From positions 1-64,000 of the forward strand of contig NW_019775472.1 of NCBI RefSeq assembly GCF_001039355.2: 64,000 nt of DNA, in the 5' to 3' direction. Below, one piece after another: positions 23,857-34,882 of the stretch. A program made the translations under genes and the position numbers. A model generated the notes under the pieces. The model was given only the letters and a program-made list of their open reading frames with translations, was not told the DNA's origin and did no database searches. This DNA is from Lingula anatina. Taxonomy: Eukaryota > Brachiopoda > Lingulata > Lingulida > Lingulidae. Position 1 is the stretch's first letter. The number at the start of each line of letters is the position of its first letter.

Positions 23857-25846
23857 AGTTTTGGCGAATGAAATATGGTAGTTACTGTGGAAACATAAAA
23901 ATAAGCATTAAAACTACTCACCGCAGCTTTGGTTTCTGTTTGAGTTGAGTACGTTAGCTGGACACGTGCACTGCGCCTGGCCATTATGGTTGACACATCC
24001 GTATGTACAGTTGCTGTCTAAGCACGGGTCACTAGTGTCTTTTACTAATCGATTTGGAAATTATAACATTTAACAATAAATAAGATTTAAATATTTAATA
24101 TTTAAAATTGTTTTAACTTAATTATACAAGCTTTAATGGTAATGTGCAAATGTGGTTTGTGCAAATCAACAAATTCACTGGGAGTTGATAACATGTAAAC
24201 ATTACGGAAGATATGTATTTCAATGTCTCAGTTTTTGCAATGGGCAGAATTTTACACAGAAACAAATAGTAAGAAGGTAATGTGTTTACGTGGGCTAGTA
24301 AACACATTAGCCTCTTACACACCAAGGCCATGATGCTACACATTTTTACACGTGGTAGTGGGTAAACCGAATCATTACCTATTGATATCATAAACAAGAG
24401 AAAGAGAGCATGGTAGAGTGGCCGACAGATTTTAAATCATACCTGCACAGAATGCCCTATTACACATGTATTGCAGATTTGGCAGCTGGTACACATAATA
24501 TCCTCCTGGGCACTTCTTCACCTTGACGTATTCATATTGTTGAAGATGTGAATAACGAGAGCTGGTAACACACGTATAGGAGGAATAGTATGTGCACAGT
24601 CGCCGTGACACTATGCCATTGCTGACCTTTGGGTGACCACCGGACAACCAGATAGGGTAGGAAGTGCCGCATCTGTCTTTTGATGGAGCCTTAGAGCGAA
24701 TTAATACTTACATGTATAAACTTGTGAAGAATTAATAACATAAGCGAACATTCCAAATCAAACGTAATATCCTAATTATTGATAAAACACATTGCACGGG
24801 ATCTTGTTTTTTATAATTTATATTCTTACTGGTAAGCCTACATAATACAGTTTGTTCTCCTGAAATAAATGCAAGGCCCTAATCCAACTATTGCAATACT
24901 GAGCGAGCGTGCGTTTGTGATGAGAAAATAAGAAACAAGTCACAAACAATTAAGAGGTATAAAAAGTGAACTGTACCGAATCAGGCATCTTGTTGCCAGC
25001 TCTCCCCATGAAGCGGTACCAGCCATGCCACTGATGAGTGATGTCACAGAAATATTTTTGGCCATAGTTCACGTTCCTCCATTCATCAGTTATTGGTTGG
25101 TAGTTATAACATGGATCTACTACATGTGATACATGTGAAACAGAATTATCAGGTTTTTCAAGATTAGGGTGTAGGACTGAAGTCTGCGAGGAGAGACAGG
25201 GCAATTAAAGCCCGTGTAAACCCTTCGCTCTCGTGACTATTAATGAGTTTTCAACGGATAAGGCGTGAGATTAAGTATAAGACATTCCATCGTGATTATT
25301 CAAACTATTTATCTTATTTCCACTTACAAGGGCCATTGCCTAAGCCATTAAATTCGTACTTAGTCAATCAAAATGTATGATAAAGGTGATGGGCTACTTA
25401 AAGGTATACTATTTGCATTTGAAACTCTCAAAGTCATATATTCTATACAGGTATCTACATGCTCTGCAAAGCTGCCTGGCTTTCCAAATTGAGATCTCAA
25501 AGACAATTCAGACTTTTAAAAAATCCTCTAAATAAACATACCCGATGTTAACACATGTAATGTCATCTGAAATGCACATTAATACATTGCAGTCGAAACT
25601 TTACGGAAAACATTGAGAACTAAATTCATTAAATTATCCGTGCACAGAAAAATTACTTTTTTGTGCAAGTAATTGCGGATAGGTTCCTGAAGTTCATTTG
25701 CTAAATGCAAAAATAGCCTAAATATTCACACAAAGAGAATTAAGTAACAAAATAAAAGTAACAAGAAAAAAGCTACCGTTTTCTCCCAAAGTTGCCCTTA
25801 ACATCCCCGTGATCAGGGCTAACAACTGAAAGTGCGTGTTCTTCAT
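19305..25846 (-). CDS. Gene C: secreted D8C/EGF protein, paralogue of gene A (14 exons, 765 aa)
   Basis: Exons: 25846-25777, 25119-24977, 24689-24443, 24044-23922, 23734-23615, 23376-23234, 22795-22549, 22157-22035, 21758-21639, 21249-21130, 20930-20814, 20542-20420, 20175-20145, 19875-19305. The frame is open throughout. Exon 1 encodes a signal peptide (MKNTHFQLLALITGMLRA). Order: D8C-1 (24-153), EGF x2 (154-234), D8C-2 (235-364), EGF x4 (365-524), calcium-binding EGF (525-565), linker, ten-cysteine module (576-765). Exon phases match gene A throughout and most exon lengths do too; differences are in multiples of three after allowing for the exon 1-2 border. The intron after exon 6 has a GC donor (G|gcaagt) where gene A has GT. 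The last exon is about 96 % identical by eye to that of gene A, while 5' exons and introns differ much more. It is divergent from gene D across 203 bp. Function is unknown; a soluble extracellular glycoprotein is likely. Confidence 0.9.
23061..23158. mobile_element. Short G/C-run repeat element in intron 6 of gene C
   Basis: A roughly 100-bp block begins gggacggatccaggatta with a ggggggtcc run and ends cccccctaaatcttccactg. Its two ends are rough inverted copies (ggatccagg against agatttaggg). Sequences of this pattern are familiar as dispersed repeats in marine invertebrates. Gene A has nothing like it in the matching intron. Confidence 0.4.
23796..23856. repeat. Compound (GT)n(GA)n microsatellite in intron 4 of gene C
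   Basis: About 19 GT units followed directly by about 11 GA units; open frames through it are artefacts. Confidence 0.95.
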
Positions 25847-26049
25847 GATGCAGAGTTGTTCCGTGGAATGTTGGCGATGACCTTATAGACTTCGATTTAT
25901 CGCTAGTTTTTAGCCAATGAAATGCTGCGTTTCATAATTGGAGTGTGGAGGTTGTCGATAAAAGCTTTTTTCCTGTTGGACGAGTAACAGTTAAATATAG
26001 ACTAGTTTGAAAAGTCCGTTTATAAAATATCTCTTGCCAGCTTGCCAGG
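25847..26049. promoter_or_regulatory. Bidirectional promoter region of genes C and D
   Basis: 203 bp lie between the divergent start codons of C and D. CCAAT at 25914-25918 and ATTGG at 25937-25941 repeat the opposed arrangement of the A/B promoter, but only 18 bp apart instead of 51. AT-rich TATA candidates are ttaaatata near 25992 (for D) and, read on the minus strand, tataagg near 25882 (for C). The rest of the sequence differs from the A/B promoter. Confidence 0.6.
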
Positions 26050-28243
26050 ATGCTTCTATCTGCTACGTTGTTAATATGTGTTATAAAACTGACGGTGGCG
26101 TTTGAAGGAGGTATGTTTTCAACAAATAGTCAAGTTGAATGTAAATGTTTGTCTTTTTAGTGTGTTGCACTATATATGATAGGCCTACAATTAAAAATTT
26201 GCACCTTGTCGATAGAGAAGTTAGCAAGCAGAAAATATGGAAATGTGTATGTGTGATCGACTCGAGGTAAGTGTACGTATATAGCATTTATATTAGCATT
26301 AATCATTTGGTGAAAACAAATTATCATTAATTTCACTCGACTTTACTTTTTATTTCGCCAGGCGATCCCTGCTTCTATTACATTGAACTGTATGAACCTT
26401 GGAGAAAAACCAGTTTCAGCAGTTCTGTTTACCATTATCAGGAATATGGCATGACCAACGATTGGTTTCGAATTACGGGTGATGCAGGGAATCAAGTTGC
26501 AAACACGGTAATTTAATGTAATTTGCGTTAGTGTACTTTGGATATTGGTAATTTGCTAATTAGTGTTTGCACTGAAATATACGCAAGATTCATACATGCA
26601 CATACAAATAATTTTTGCACTTTTTTGTTAAAGAAATTTCCATTTCTTGTCAGTGCCCTCCGTATGGCTACTGTGGTTCTCAGTATCCCATGTGGATGTT
26701 AGGGGACCATCCCACAGAAGCTGAAGGAATAGTAAAACACACGCTGTGCTCCAGGATCTCATCTAGCTACTGCTGTCACACCCCAGGGGAATCGTCTTAT
26801 ATCAAAGGAGACGTCATCTATGTGAAGAAGTGTCCTGGAGGATATTACGTATATCGAATTCCAAATCTGAAGTATAATTGGGGCGCCAGGTCTGTTTGTT
26901 CGGGTACGTTTAATTAAAAAGAGATTTATGCTTATAGTGATTTTATAGTTATATTGAACTGAAACTTTACTCTTGTGTTGCACTTTATTTCAATGTTTCA
27001 GAGGCGTAAATAAATGAACTATGTTGTGTACATAGTTGAAATATATGATCTATTAATTACTATTACAGCAAAGGACAGTAGTGGCCCATGCCTGGACAGT
27101 AACTGCGTACATACGGTAATAATCTCCACAGTACAGTGATCTACCAGTAAGCTGAGCTATGATTTGTTTTAGTAAATGCCACTGCAGTAAGACATATTTT
27201 TGTTTCAGTGAAGGACACCAGTGACCCGTGCCTCGACAGTAACTGTACATACGGTTGTGTTAACAACAATGGGAAGTTTCAGTGCACCTGTCCACCTGAT
27301 ATGGTCAAATCTGGGGACCACTGTGGTCAGTTTTATTTAACTCTTGCTATTTTGAATCATGTCACATATGTTCAAAGATAAAATAACTATTGGCATTACA
27401 AGCATTTGGTAATATTTACAAAACGGAACAAACCGGTTTTACGGAGTATTCTGTCACGTTACTTGTGAAAATCAAAACGTCTTATTTCAGATATCTGCAC
27501 CTTTCCTTCTTATTAAAATAAGTGAAGTTATATAATTGAACATTCTGTAACCGTTTTTACATATGAATTAACGGATCTAGGGATAACAGCTCTTCGTATG
27601 AGATTCATGTTTCACGATAAATGCATTTTAACAACTCACAGAAATATAATAAACTCCATTTTGTCACCAAAACAGCGTTTATCGCAATTATTCTGGAATT
27701 TGTGCTTGCCAGCAGGCCACGTGGACCTTCATAGATGGCTAAACTACCGTTATAATATCTTAAGGAAATAAATACAAAAAATGTAACTTTTAAGAGAAAA
27801 ACATGGACTAACTTTGAACATAGGAATGATTCAATTACCTTTAGTTAGTACGTTCAACCCTGGAAAATCCGTTTTTTGGACAAAACGAATAGTTGTTATC
27901 CCTTTAAGTACAGTTTAAGTGGAACAACCAACAGGTCCACACGAGGTCTCACGTTGGAACAGCAAGAATCTTGATTCACTCCCATCACGTCAAATTACAC
28001 GTTACTTTGTTCTCCAGTGTTACCGTGTCAAGTCAACAACCCTGGCTGCAGCCATGGATGCGTCAATCAAGCTGATGGCACAGCTTCTTGTCGCTGTCCA
28101 TTTTACCTGACTCTGGGCGCAGACAACATAACGTGCAGTGAGTGAACTTAGAAATATCTCCTTCTGATGTCTGAAGACGAAAAATACTAATAATGTAACA
28201 AAAAACAAAACAGTATAAAAAAGTAAAACAAAGAACAAAAAAG

Positions 28244-28312
<69 letters not shown>

Positions 28313-30284
28313 CACATTTTAAGTACATATTTGAATTTCATATTTATTCTTATAACAAGAACTTCATAAAAATAACATTACAACTACATCTTTAAATGCT
28401 TTAAAATGTTTTAGTTTCTTAAACTTATAATCAATTGCACGATATTTTCAGTAAGCAAGTGTCAGACCAACAATGGCGGTTGCAGTGATTATTGTCACGA
28501 AGACGGTCAAGGCGATGTCGCCTGTAGCTGTCCGGCAAATCTGGTACTCGCCAGCGACGGGAAGACATGTAGTGAGTACAGATATTCTTATTTCGGCGGA
28601 ATTTCAAACATTACCGTATTTTCAACGCAAGCATGTATTGCACCTGTTAGCTATTCACAAACGAAACGTTGCCATACGCACGTGTCATTTTTTATTTCAT
28701 TTGTTTCATAGTGTTTTATCAGAGATGCATATTTTTACAATACATACCATTCTGGTTTTAACCTCAGAAACCTCATGCACAATCAACAATGGCGACTGCA
28801 GTCACGTGTGCAACGACACGGACAAAGGTGTCGTCTGCGACTGTCCACCTAACTTGAACATGGGAGATGATGGAAAAACATGTGGTGCGTCTGACGGTTT
28901 TATATAGTTTTCCACTGTAGTTTTGTACTGGTGCCTCGCTACACATGTAACAAAAGCAACAGGAACTCTAAAAGTAGATGAAGCTGTATGAATTTATATG
29001 CATGTATATACTGTATATCTTGTTCACATTTGAGCCAGGAAACGCAAAATACACTAGTGACTCTCCTTTATGATATCGAATGTGTGTGTTTGCAGACAAG
29101 GATGTGAACGAATGCCATAGCCAAACTCCGCCATGCTCCAAATACGCTGACTGTACCAATACATTCGGGAGTTACACATGTACCTGCAAACTTGGATACT
29201 TTGGGGACGGCTTCCAATGTTTAGGTAGGATGACTCTAAATATCACTTGGTCTTTGCACTGTAGTATTAATTTTTTTTTTTGAAATTTGAAGTAAGAACC
29301 TTATGCATATCAAATAGCAAGTTGCTTCTGAAGAATAAATTCATAATTGTAATTGAAACATCATGTACAGTGTGTATGTCACATGTATATACAGTGTACT
29401 TATAGAACTGCGTTTCAAATAGGTTAAATTTTAATCTTTTCGGTGCAATGTGATGTGGTTTATCATTTTACTTCCGTTTTAACTTCAGAGGAGAAAGCCA
29501 CCGATCCTACCACGAAAAGGTGAGCATTGTTATAAAAGACCTACCGATACACTGCATATATAGGCCTACCTTCTTGTATGTAGCTTAAAATCAAACAGTA
29601 CGTTGTTCAAACAAGTACAGAATAGCTTACGTTTCGCTTACATGATTCATAAGTTGTAGCTTTGTAAATAAAGAAATATGTATTGAATATAGTTTATCAA
29701 CAAATGAATTTATCAACAATATTTACAGATGCGAATGTCGTATGAGGGCAGAAATAAACAGCACTTCTCCCGGCGCCATACTTTACGAGTTCCCCACCCT
29801 AATCTACGGTTTTAAAGGGGTTTGGGTGCTGGAGCCAAACGCCACAGTCCCTGTCCCGATTACTGACCGCTTCCCTGATTTCTACAAAACCCGGCTAGTG
29901 CGACGTGACCTAAAGTTACCCGATCTTTACACCTGTTTACGCGTCCTTAGAGACTGTCCTTTTGATTGCGAGAGACTGGCTAAGATTACCTTAGGCGACG
30001 AGGGGATTGCCAAGAAATTTCCGGTTAAGAACTCTGCTGGCGTCGATGTTAGGAAGTCTTTGGGACAGATTTCTTGCGAGCGTTTCGGTAAAGATTTCCT
30101 TACCCCTGGCAAACGTGTGGTGACATTCTACAACCCTCCTCGTGAGTGTGGCAAAGAGGCGTCCACCCACGCATTTGACCAGCGTCTCTGTTGCTCCAAC
30201 TATGACATTTCCGGCATTGGTTCTTTTAATGCCTGGAACCAGAAATGCACCAAAGGAATGACTCTTACCGATGTTTTTGGTTAG
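26050..30284 (+). CDS. Gene D: secreted D8C/EGF protein, paralogue of gene B (10 exons, 548 aa)
   Basis: Exons: 26050-26110, 26362-26507, 26654-26903, 27209-27325, 28018-28137, 28452-28571, 28768-28884, 29096-29224, 29489-29519, 29729-30284. They join in frame with GT-AG introns and end at TAG. Signal peptide (MLLSATLLICVIKLTVA), D8C (21-152; WFRITGDAGN, GDHP, CPGGYYVY), four EGF repeats (153-310), calcium-binding EGF (311-353; DKDVNEC), linker, ten-cysteine module (364-548). The last exon has 149 consecutive bases identical to gene B. Intron 3 holds a frame-broken partial copy of the exon 4 EGF, intron 4 a terminal-inverted-repeat element, intron 5 a (TA)n(GT)n tract. It shares its promoter region with gene C. 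N-glycosylation sites (NST, NAT) are present in the last module. Function is unknown. Confidence 0.9.
27067..27115 (+). pseudogene. Frame-broken relic of an EGF exon in intron 3 of gene D
   Basis: After an attacag acceptor-like word the sequence copies the first 45 or so bases of exon 4 (the part encoding KDSS.PCLDSNC), then has aactgcgtacatacgg where the real exon has aactgtacatacgg. The two extra bases break the frame and the rest of the EGF is absent. The intact exon follows at 27209. This is a truncated duplicate that presumably is not spliced in. Confidence 0.7.
27578..27906. mobile_element. MITE-like element, second copy, in intron 4 of gene D
   Basis: Begins agggataacagctcttcg and ends cgaatagttgttatcccttt. 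The right end read on the minus strand (aagggataacaactattcg, then ttttgtccaaaaaa) matches the left end of the element at 5254. The terminal repeats are more diverged than in the first copy, so this insertion looks older. Confidence 0.6.
28244..28310. repeat. Compound (TA)n(GT)n microsatellite in intron 5 of gene D
   Basis: About 14 TA units followed by about 19 GT units, absent from the matching intron of gene B. Confidence 0.95.
29729..30284 (+). other. Exon of gene D encoding the ten-cysteine C-terminal module
   Basis: Last exon, 556 nt, same ten cysteines as gene B. 29988-30136 is identical base for base to 11800-11948 of gene B, including third codon positions. Similarity ends at the stop codon. 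Confidence 0.85.
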
Positions 30285-30638
30285 ACTTTAAAACATCCCA
30301 TTGGCATTTGTACTGGAATGTTGCAGCCAGTGCTGATCAATGCATTACAATACCTTACAACTATACATACAACCGTAGTAAACCGATCTTGTTTCCGATT
30401 TTGATAAAAAACGCAGTTATTTGTTAGGAATAGCTTGTGCAAAAAATTGTCTAATATGAGGTTTAATGGTCACCGTCGAAACTTTGATGTGCGTACTTGT
30501 ATTGTGTTTGGATATCATTATTTCGAAATTACACTTTTACTCAATATTTTCCTCAATTAGTTAAGTAAGCAAAATGGCTTCACATCATGCTGTGTTTAAG
30601 CTTCTGTTTTATGCAGCCAATGTTTATAAAGTACGAAT

Positions 30639-30644
30639 AATAAA
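30639..30644 (+). promoter_or_regulatory. Possible polyadenylation signal of gene D
   Basis: AATAAA lies about 355 nt beyond the stop codon of gene D, with a second A-rich ataaaa word 15 nt on and a T-rich tract after it. Tentative. Confidence 0.35.
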
Positions 30645-31074
30645 TTTAGTAATATAAAAAATAAAACTTCGTTTTGCTTTTTTTATTAGCTTTAAAATAC
30701 AGACACTGTATATATCTCTCAAAATATATATATATATATATATATATATCTGGTCACTGTGCCGAAATCCTTGTCGTCACCGTCCGACATTCCTTTTGTT
30801 TACCCAATAACCGTTCCTTATGTTTCAATATTCATTAAGTGGCTTTGTTTGGTAAAAATGCAGTTTCCTGTCAAAACTTGACATGATGCATGTATAATCC
30901 TTTCAATGATAAATTTTTGAATGTATTTTGACGACGATTGTGCTAAATCAAATTTTATTTTACCTCATGTTAACTAGGAGGCATTTCTGGGGGGAAGGGC
31001 CGAGTGAAAAAATAAGTAACAATCTTTTCACGAAAGTAGTGACACATTTTGTGGTGTTTTATAATCATGTTTCC

Positions 31075-31077
<3 letters not shown>

Positions 31078-31129
<52 letters not shown>
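31078..31129. repeat. Compound (TC)n(TG)n microsatellite
   Basis: About 18 TC units followed by 8 TG units. Confidence 0.95.
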
Positions 31130-34100
31130 TATGCATTCTTAATCATTATTTGTATTTATTACTGATTCGTTCTAGTTCTACACTTAGGAACATATAAACG
31201 AGAATAAAATTAATTTAATAGACGTCTATAAAGCTCAACAGCAAACTATTTTCTATCTTATATAGATATAAAAAATTCTCCTGTCTCTCTCGCCTCCCTC
31301 TACAGATCTCTCATTATTTTCCAAATTCTTCTCTTTTAGCAGTGCTTCTTTCATTTACACACAACGCAAAAGCATGTTATCATAATACACACCATGAGGA
31401 CCTGCCCGATAAGTTGAATCAAGTTGCTGTCTGATGATAACCATTTGATTGATCGTGAAGAAATATTTGTTTGCGACTCCACCAGTGATATGTTTGTCAG
31501 CATTTTTAAACAAACACCCTTGTATATCTTCTGACAGTCATCCGTGTCATGGGAAAGAAGAACTGATCTGTTCAGCAATCGTGTGTCCTGTGCCCTTGCC
31601 AGGGGGTTATCGAAATCATATATATCAACTATGATCCGGGTTATCTAAACAAATATTTAATCCGAGACAGTTGACCGCTACTATCTGGAACATTTTCGGT
31701 TGACTTTGCCAACGTATTGCTCAACATTGTTAAATTTTATGATTTCAAAGTTGCCAAAACCACAAAACCGTAAAGTAACACGTTTGTTGGTATCTGCTTT
31801 TTGAAAACAAATGAAATATGTAAACTATACTTTAATATAAATATAATCAAAATTCCACATATACATGTATATGCTTACTTTAGCCAGACGATGCTTAATA
31901 TTGCTTATCTAACAATGTGGTGCATTTACGTTATTATGAAAAAATATATTAATTTATTTCACCAGTCGAACTTTATGTTCTTGACATCGCGTCGGGGTTC
32001 TATTCCCTCTCACTGAAACCTTTCTAGTAATTCTCTCAGGACTGTGCACTATTTGTTTAATTTATACTATCGCGCTTAGTTAATCTTATTACCCCCGAGG
32101 CACTTTGATTTAATGTCACCCAGGAAGTTTAATCTTTAACCAACCCAGGTAAAACTCCAAAGGCATTGATAGAACCAAATTTGGCCCATCCAGGCAATTT
32201 ACGACGACACCAATGAACGACATATTTACACAAAGTCGACTCAAGAACCGAACCGGTCACCAAATACTGATACTGCTAAATGATAAGTTGCTTCTCACGA
32301 CCTCAAAGTTCAAATATTGAAAACATGTTGGACCATAACACAGATGAGGGCACCAGGTTGCTTGGACCGGTATGTTCAAAAAGCATGGGCAAGGTCGTGC
32401 GTACTAAATGTACATGTAGTTATCATTTTGTAATGCATTAAACATATATCAAACATTAAATTACAACAAGTCCTCAATAAGAAACGGCTCATCATTTTAT
32501 CTGAATGACTGACTTGATGATGATCATCAACAATTAGAAAAAAATATATATATAATACAATATAATTTTAACCGGTAGACTGTCCTATCATAATGATAAC
32601 GTGCTGTTATAATGGTTCGACACTGAAACCGTGCATTGCTCGATTCGTATACATCATGAATTATACGGAATAATGTAAGTCATGTCCTGAAATGGCCTTA
32701 CAAGCATATAAGCCTAAACCATACGATACCTATATATGTTTCAAAGAAGAAAATACCACTTTCAAGAACAGAGGATAATTCGCCTTCCTTCTAACGACCC
32801 TACTGGTCACAATCAATCCATAGCAAATGTGGCATTACAAGCAAAATTTGGAAAATTTTTAAATACCTTCTTGTTCATGTTTAATCTGTATTTTCTATTT
32901 GCAACAAAATCTTCCATAATGTTAAGTGACCCCCAACCTTTCGAGATAACGTAAAGCATGGCATTTCAGGGCATCGAAACTATATTTCAAATACTAGCGT
33001 AAGCGGCATAGCACCCATTCCGGCAATTGACTGTATGTACTGCAATGTAATTGTTTTACATATGAAATAAAGTGGAAATACTGTAGATGATGTTACCAGT
33101 GAAATCAAAAATTTTTAGTCACTGAAATTGCAATGCAGACTTGAAGATATATATTAATAATAAAAATAAATTAGATAAACAATTAACCCAAACAGTCTCA
33201 AAAACCGAATATTGCCACTGCAGTGGACATAATAAGCCACTTTACCACACCACAGTTGTATATGCATTTATATGCGATCAATTTTTTTTGCATAATTTTA
33301 ACTGTCACTGTCACTTTACGTATAACATTGATTACCAGTTTGGGAATTACGTGCATTCAGATAAGTGGCAGTGTGTAGTAGTGTACACGTAGTAACTCAC
33401 TGATAATTTATATACGTCTCACAGCAAACTGATCGCACCAAAATAGGCGTTTTGTCATTTGCCCGAAATTATAACAGGACAAATTCACTGTAGACTTAAG
33501 CACACGCTGATTGTTATCAGGGCGCAATGTATATTTTAATCCTCCAAGGAGGTTTTGATTTTACCTCACCATGCAGCCTTTCTCAAAAAGTAATGGGTTG
33601 GTTTTGATGGCAATCCCAATATAGGTCACAATATAAAAGTGATTCCATTTTGGTGGTGATTCGTGCAACGGATCACCATGATCTGGATCCAAGATTTTTT
33701 AAATGATTCTTTACCTGAGTGAGATAGGGCCAATAACCTTGTGCAATGGATGTGCTCTCAACTATCACAATTTTATCAGTGCTATTTTAGTGTTTGCTGT
33801 ATCTACCTTTATCAATGCAGGTTAATCACGAAACTCGTATAAAAAATGCAACCTTGGTTTTTCATTTCCTTAAATGTAAGCCTTGACATAAGGGTCAATA
33901 CAGCATACTGTACACTCTACAAGAGGCCAGCTGAGTGATGAATCAATTCTCTGCACAAATTCTCACTGAACAGAAATGTGCACATAGTGCTTTTTAAACA
34001 GGCTATTAAAATAGGCTAGATACAGTTCTGTTAATATCTAGTGAAAAGTTAATCTGAGGTCCTGGTGGAGGGTTAATACATCGATGGTGATGACATTGGG

Positions 34101-34809
34101 CACACAACGCAATGATGTAGCTAGTCTGTAGAAAAACCAACCTATCCATACGCTGTCATATACTGAACATGCATGAGTTACATGTATATATGCCATGAGA
34201 AGTCCTCTCAATACAAGCATTCTTATCGTTAGTACTGACCAGCACGCATAATGGCTTTTAAAATTGACTAAGTTAACGACGAGCATAACCTCTACAGGTT
34301 TTAGTTTGTTAACTGCTTTTTATACTTAACATATACATAAATGCTGAAGTATTCCAGTCACATTTGTGATATCACCCACAGAGGATAGCACCTTGATTCT
34401 TATTGCGGTAGCTGCGACGTGCATCATATGTGCGGCTGATATGCGCATGCAGTAATGTCCCAGCCGGGGCAATTTATGGGTAAACATACGATTTTCTCCA
34501 TATTGTCTGAGAAACCATCTAAAAAGATCGCGCAGTCTCTGCCTAGCAAAATTTCACAAATAAATAGACAGATAGATTGAATTTCATTAATTGCAAATCT
34601 GTTGTAAGTAGTTAATCTGTTTTCCTTTTTTGAGTGCAGTCCAAAGCAGTGGGCGGAAAAATATGACTGGATGGAGGACACAGCTGCTGAACGCCCACAA
34701 TCCTTGGAAGCGGGTTAGTTGTACCGCCTGTGGTCTGATTTAGCCGTCAACCGAACAAAAAATATGATACTTCTGATGGGCTGGAAGGAAGCAGAAGGTT
34801 TGATGAAGA

Positions 34810-34882
34810 CACCCCCCCCCCAAAAAAAAATAAATAAATAAATAAAAAATTAGAAGAAGAAGAAGAAAGAAAGAAAGAAAAA
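34810..34882. repeat. Low-complexity C-run / (AAAT)n / (GAA)n / (GAAA)n cluster
   Basis: Ten or so C, an A-run, four aaat units, four aga units and three to four gaaa units in immediate succession. Confidence 0.9.

Larger units (their letters stand above)
30285..34800. other. Noncoding DNA downstream of gene D
   Basis: No supported gene. Includes a (TA)n tract (30724-30749), a (TC)n(TG)n tract (31078-31129), and a stretch at about 31.4-32.4 kb weakly similar to 15.1-16.1 kb. Open frames are short and low in complexity. Confidence 0.5.

Noticed and set aside
1858..30284. Uromodulin/GP2/OIT3 orthologues
   Set aside because: D8C and EGF modules match that group, but the ZP domain that defines those proteins is absent and the C-terminal module differs, so no gene symbol is given.
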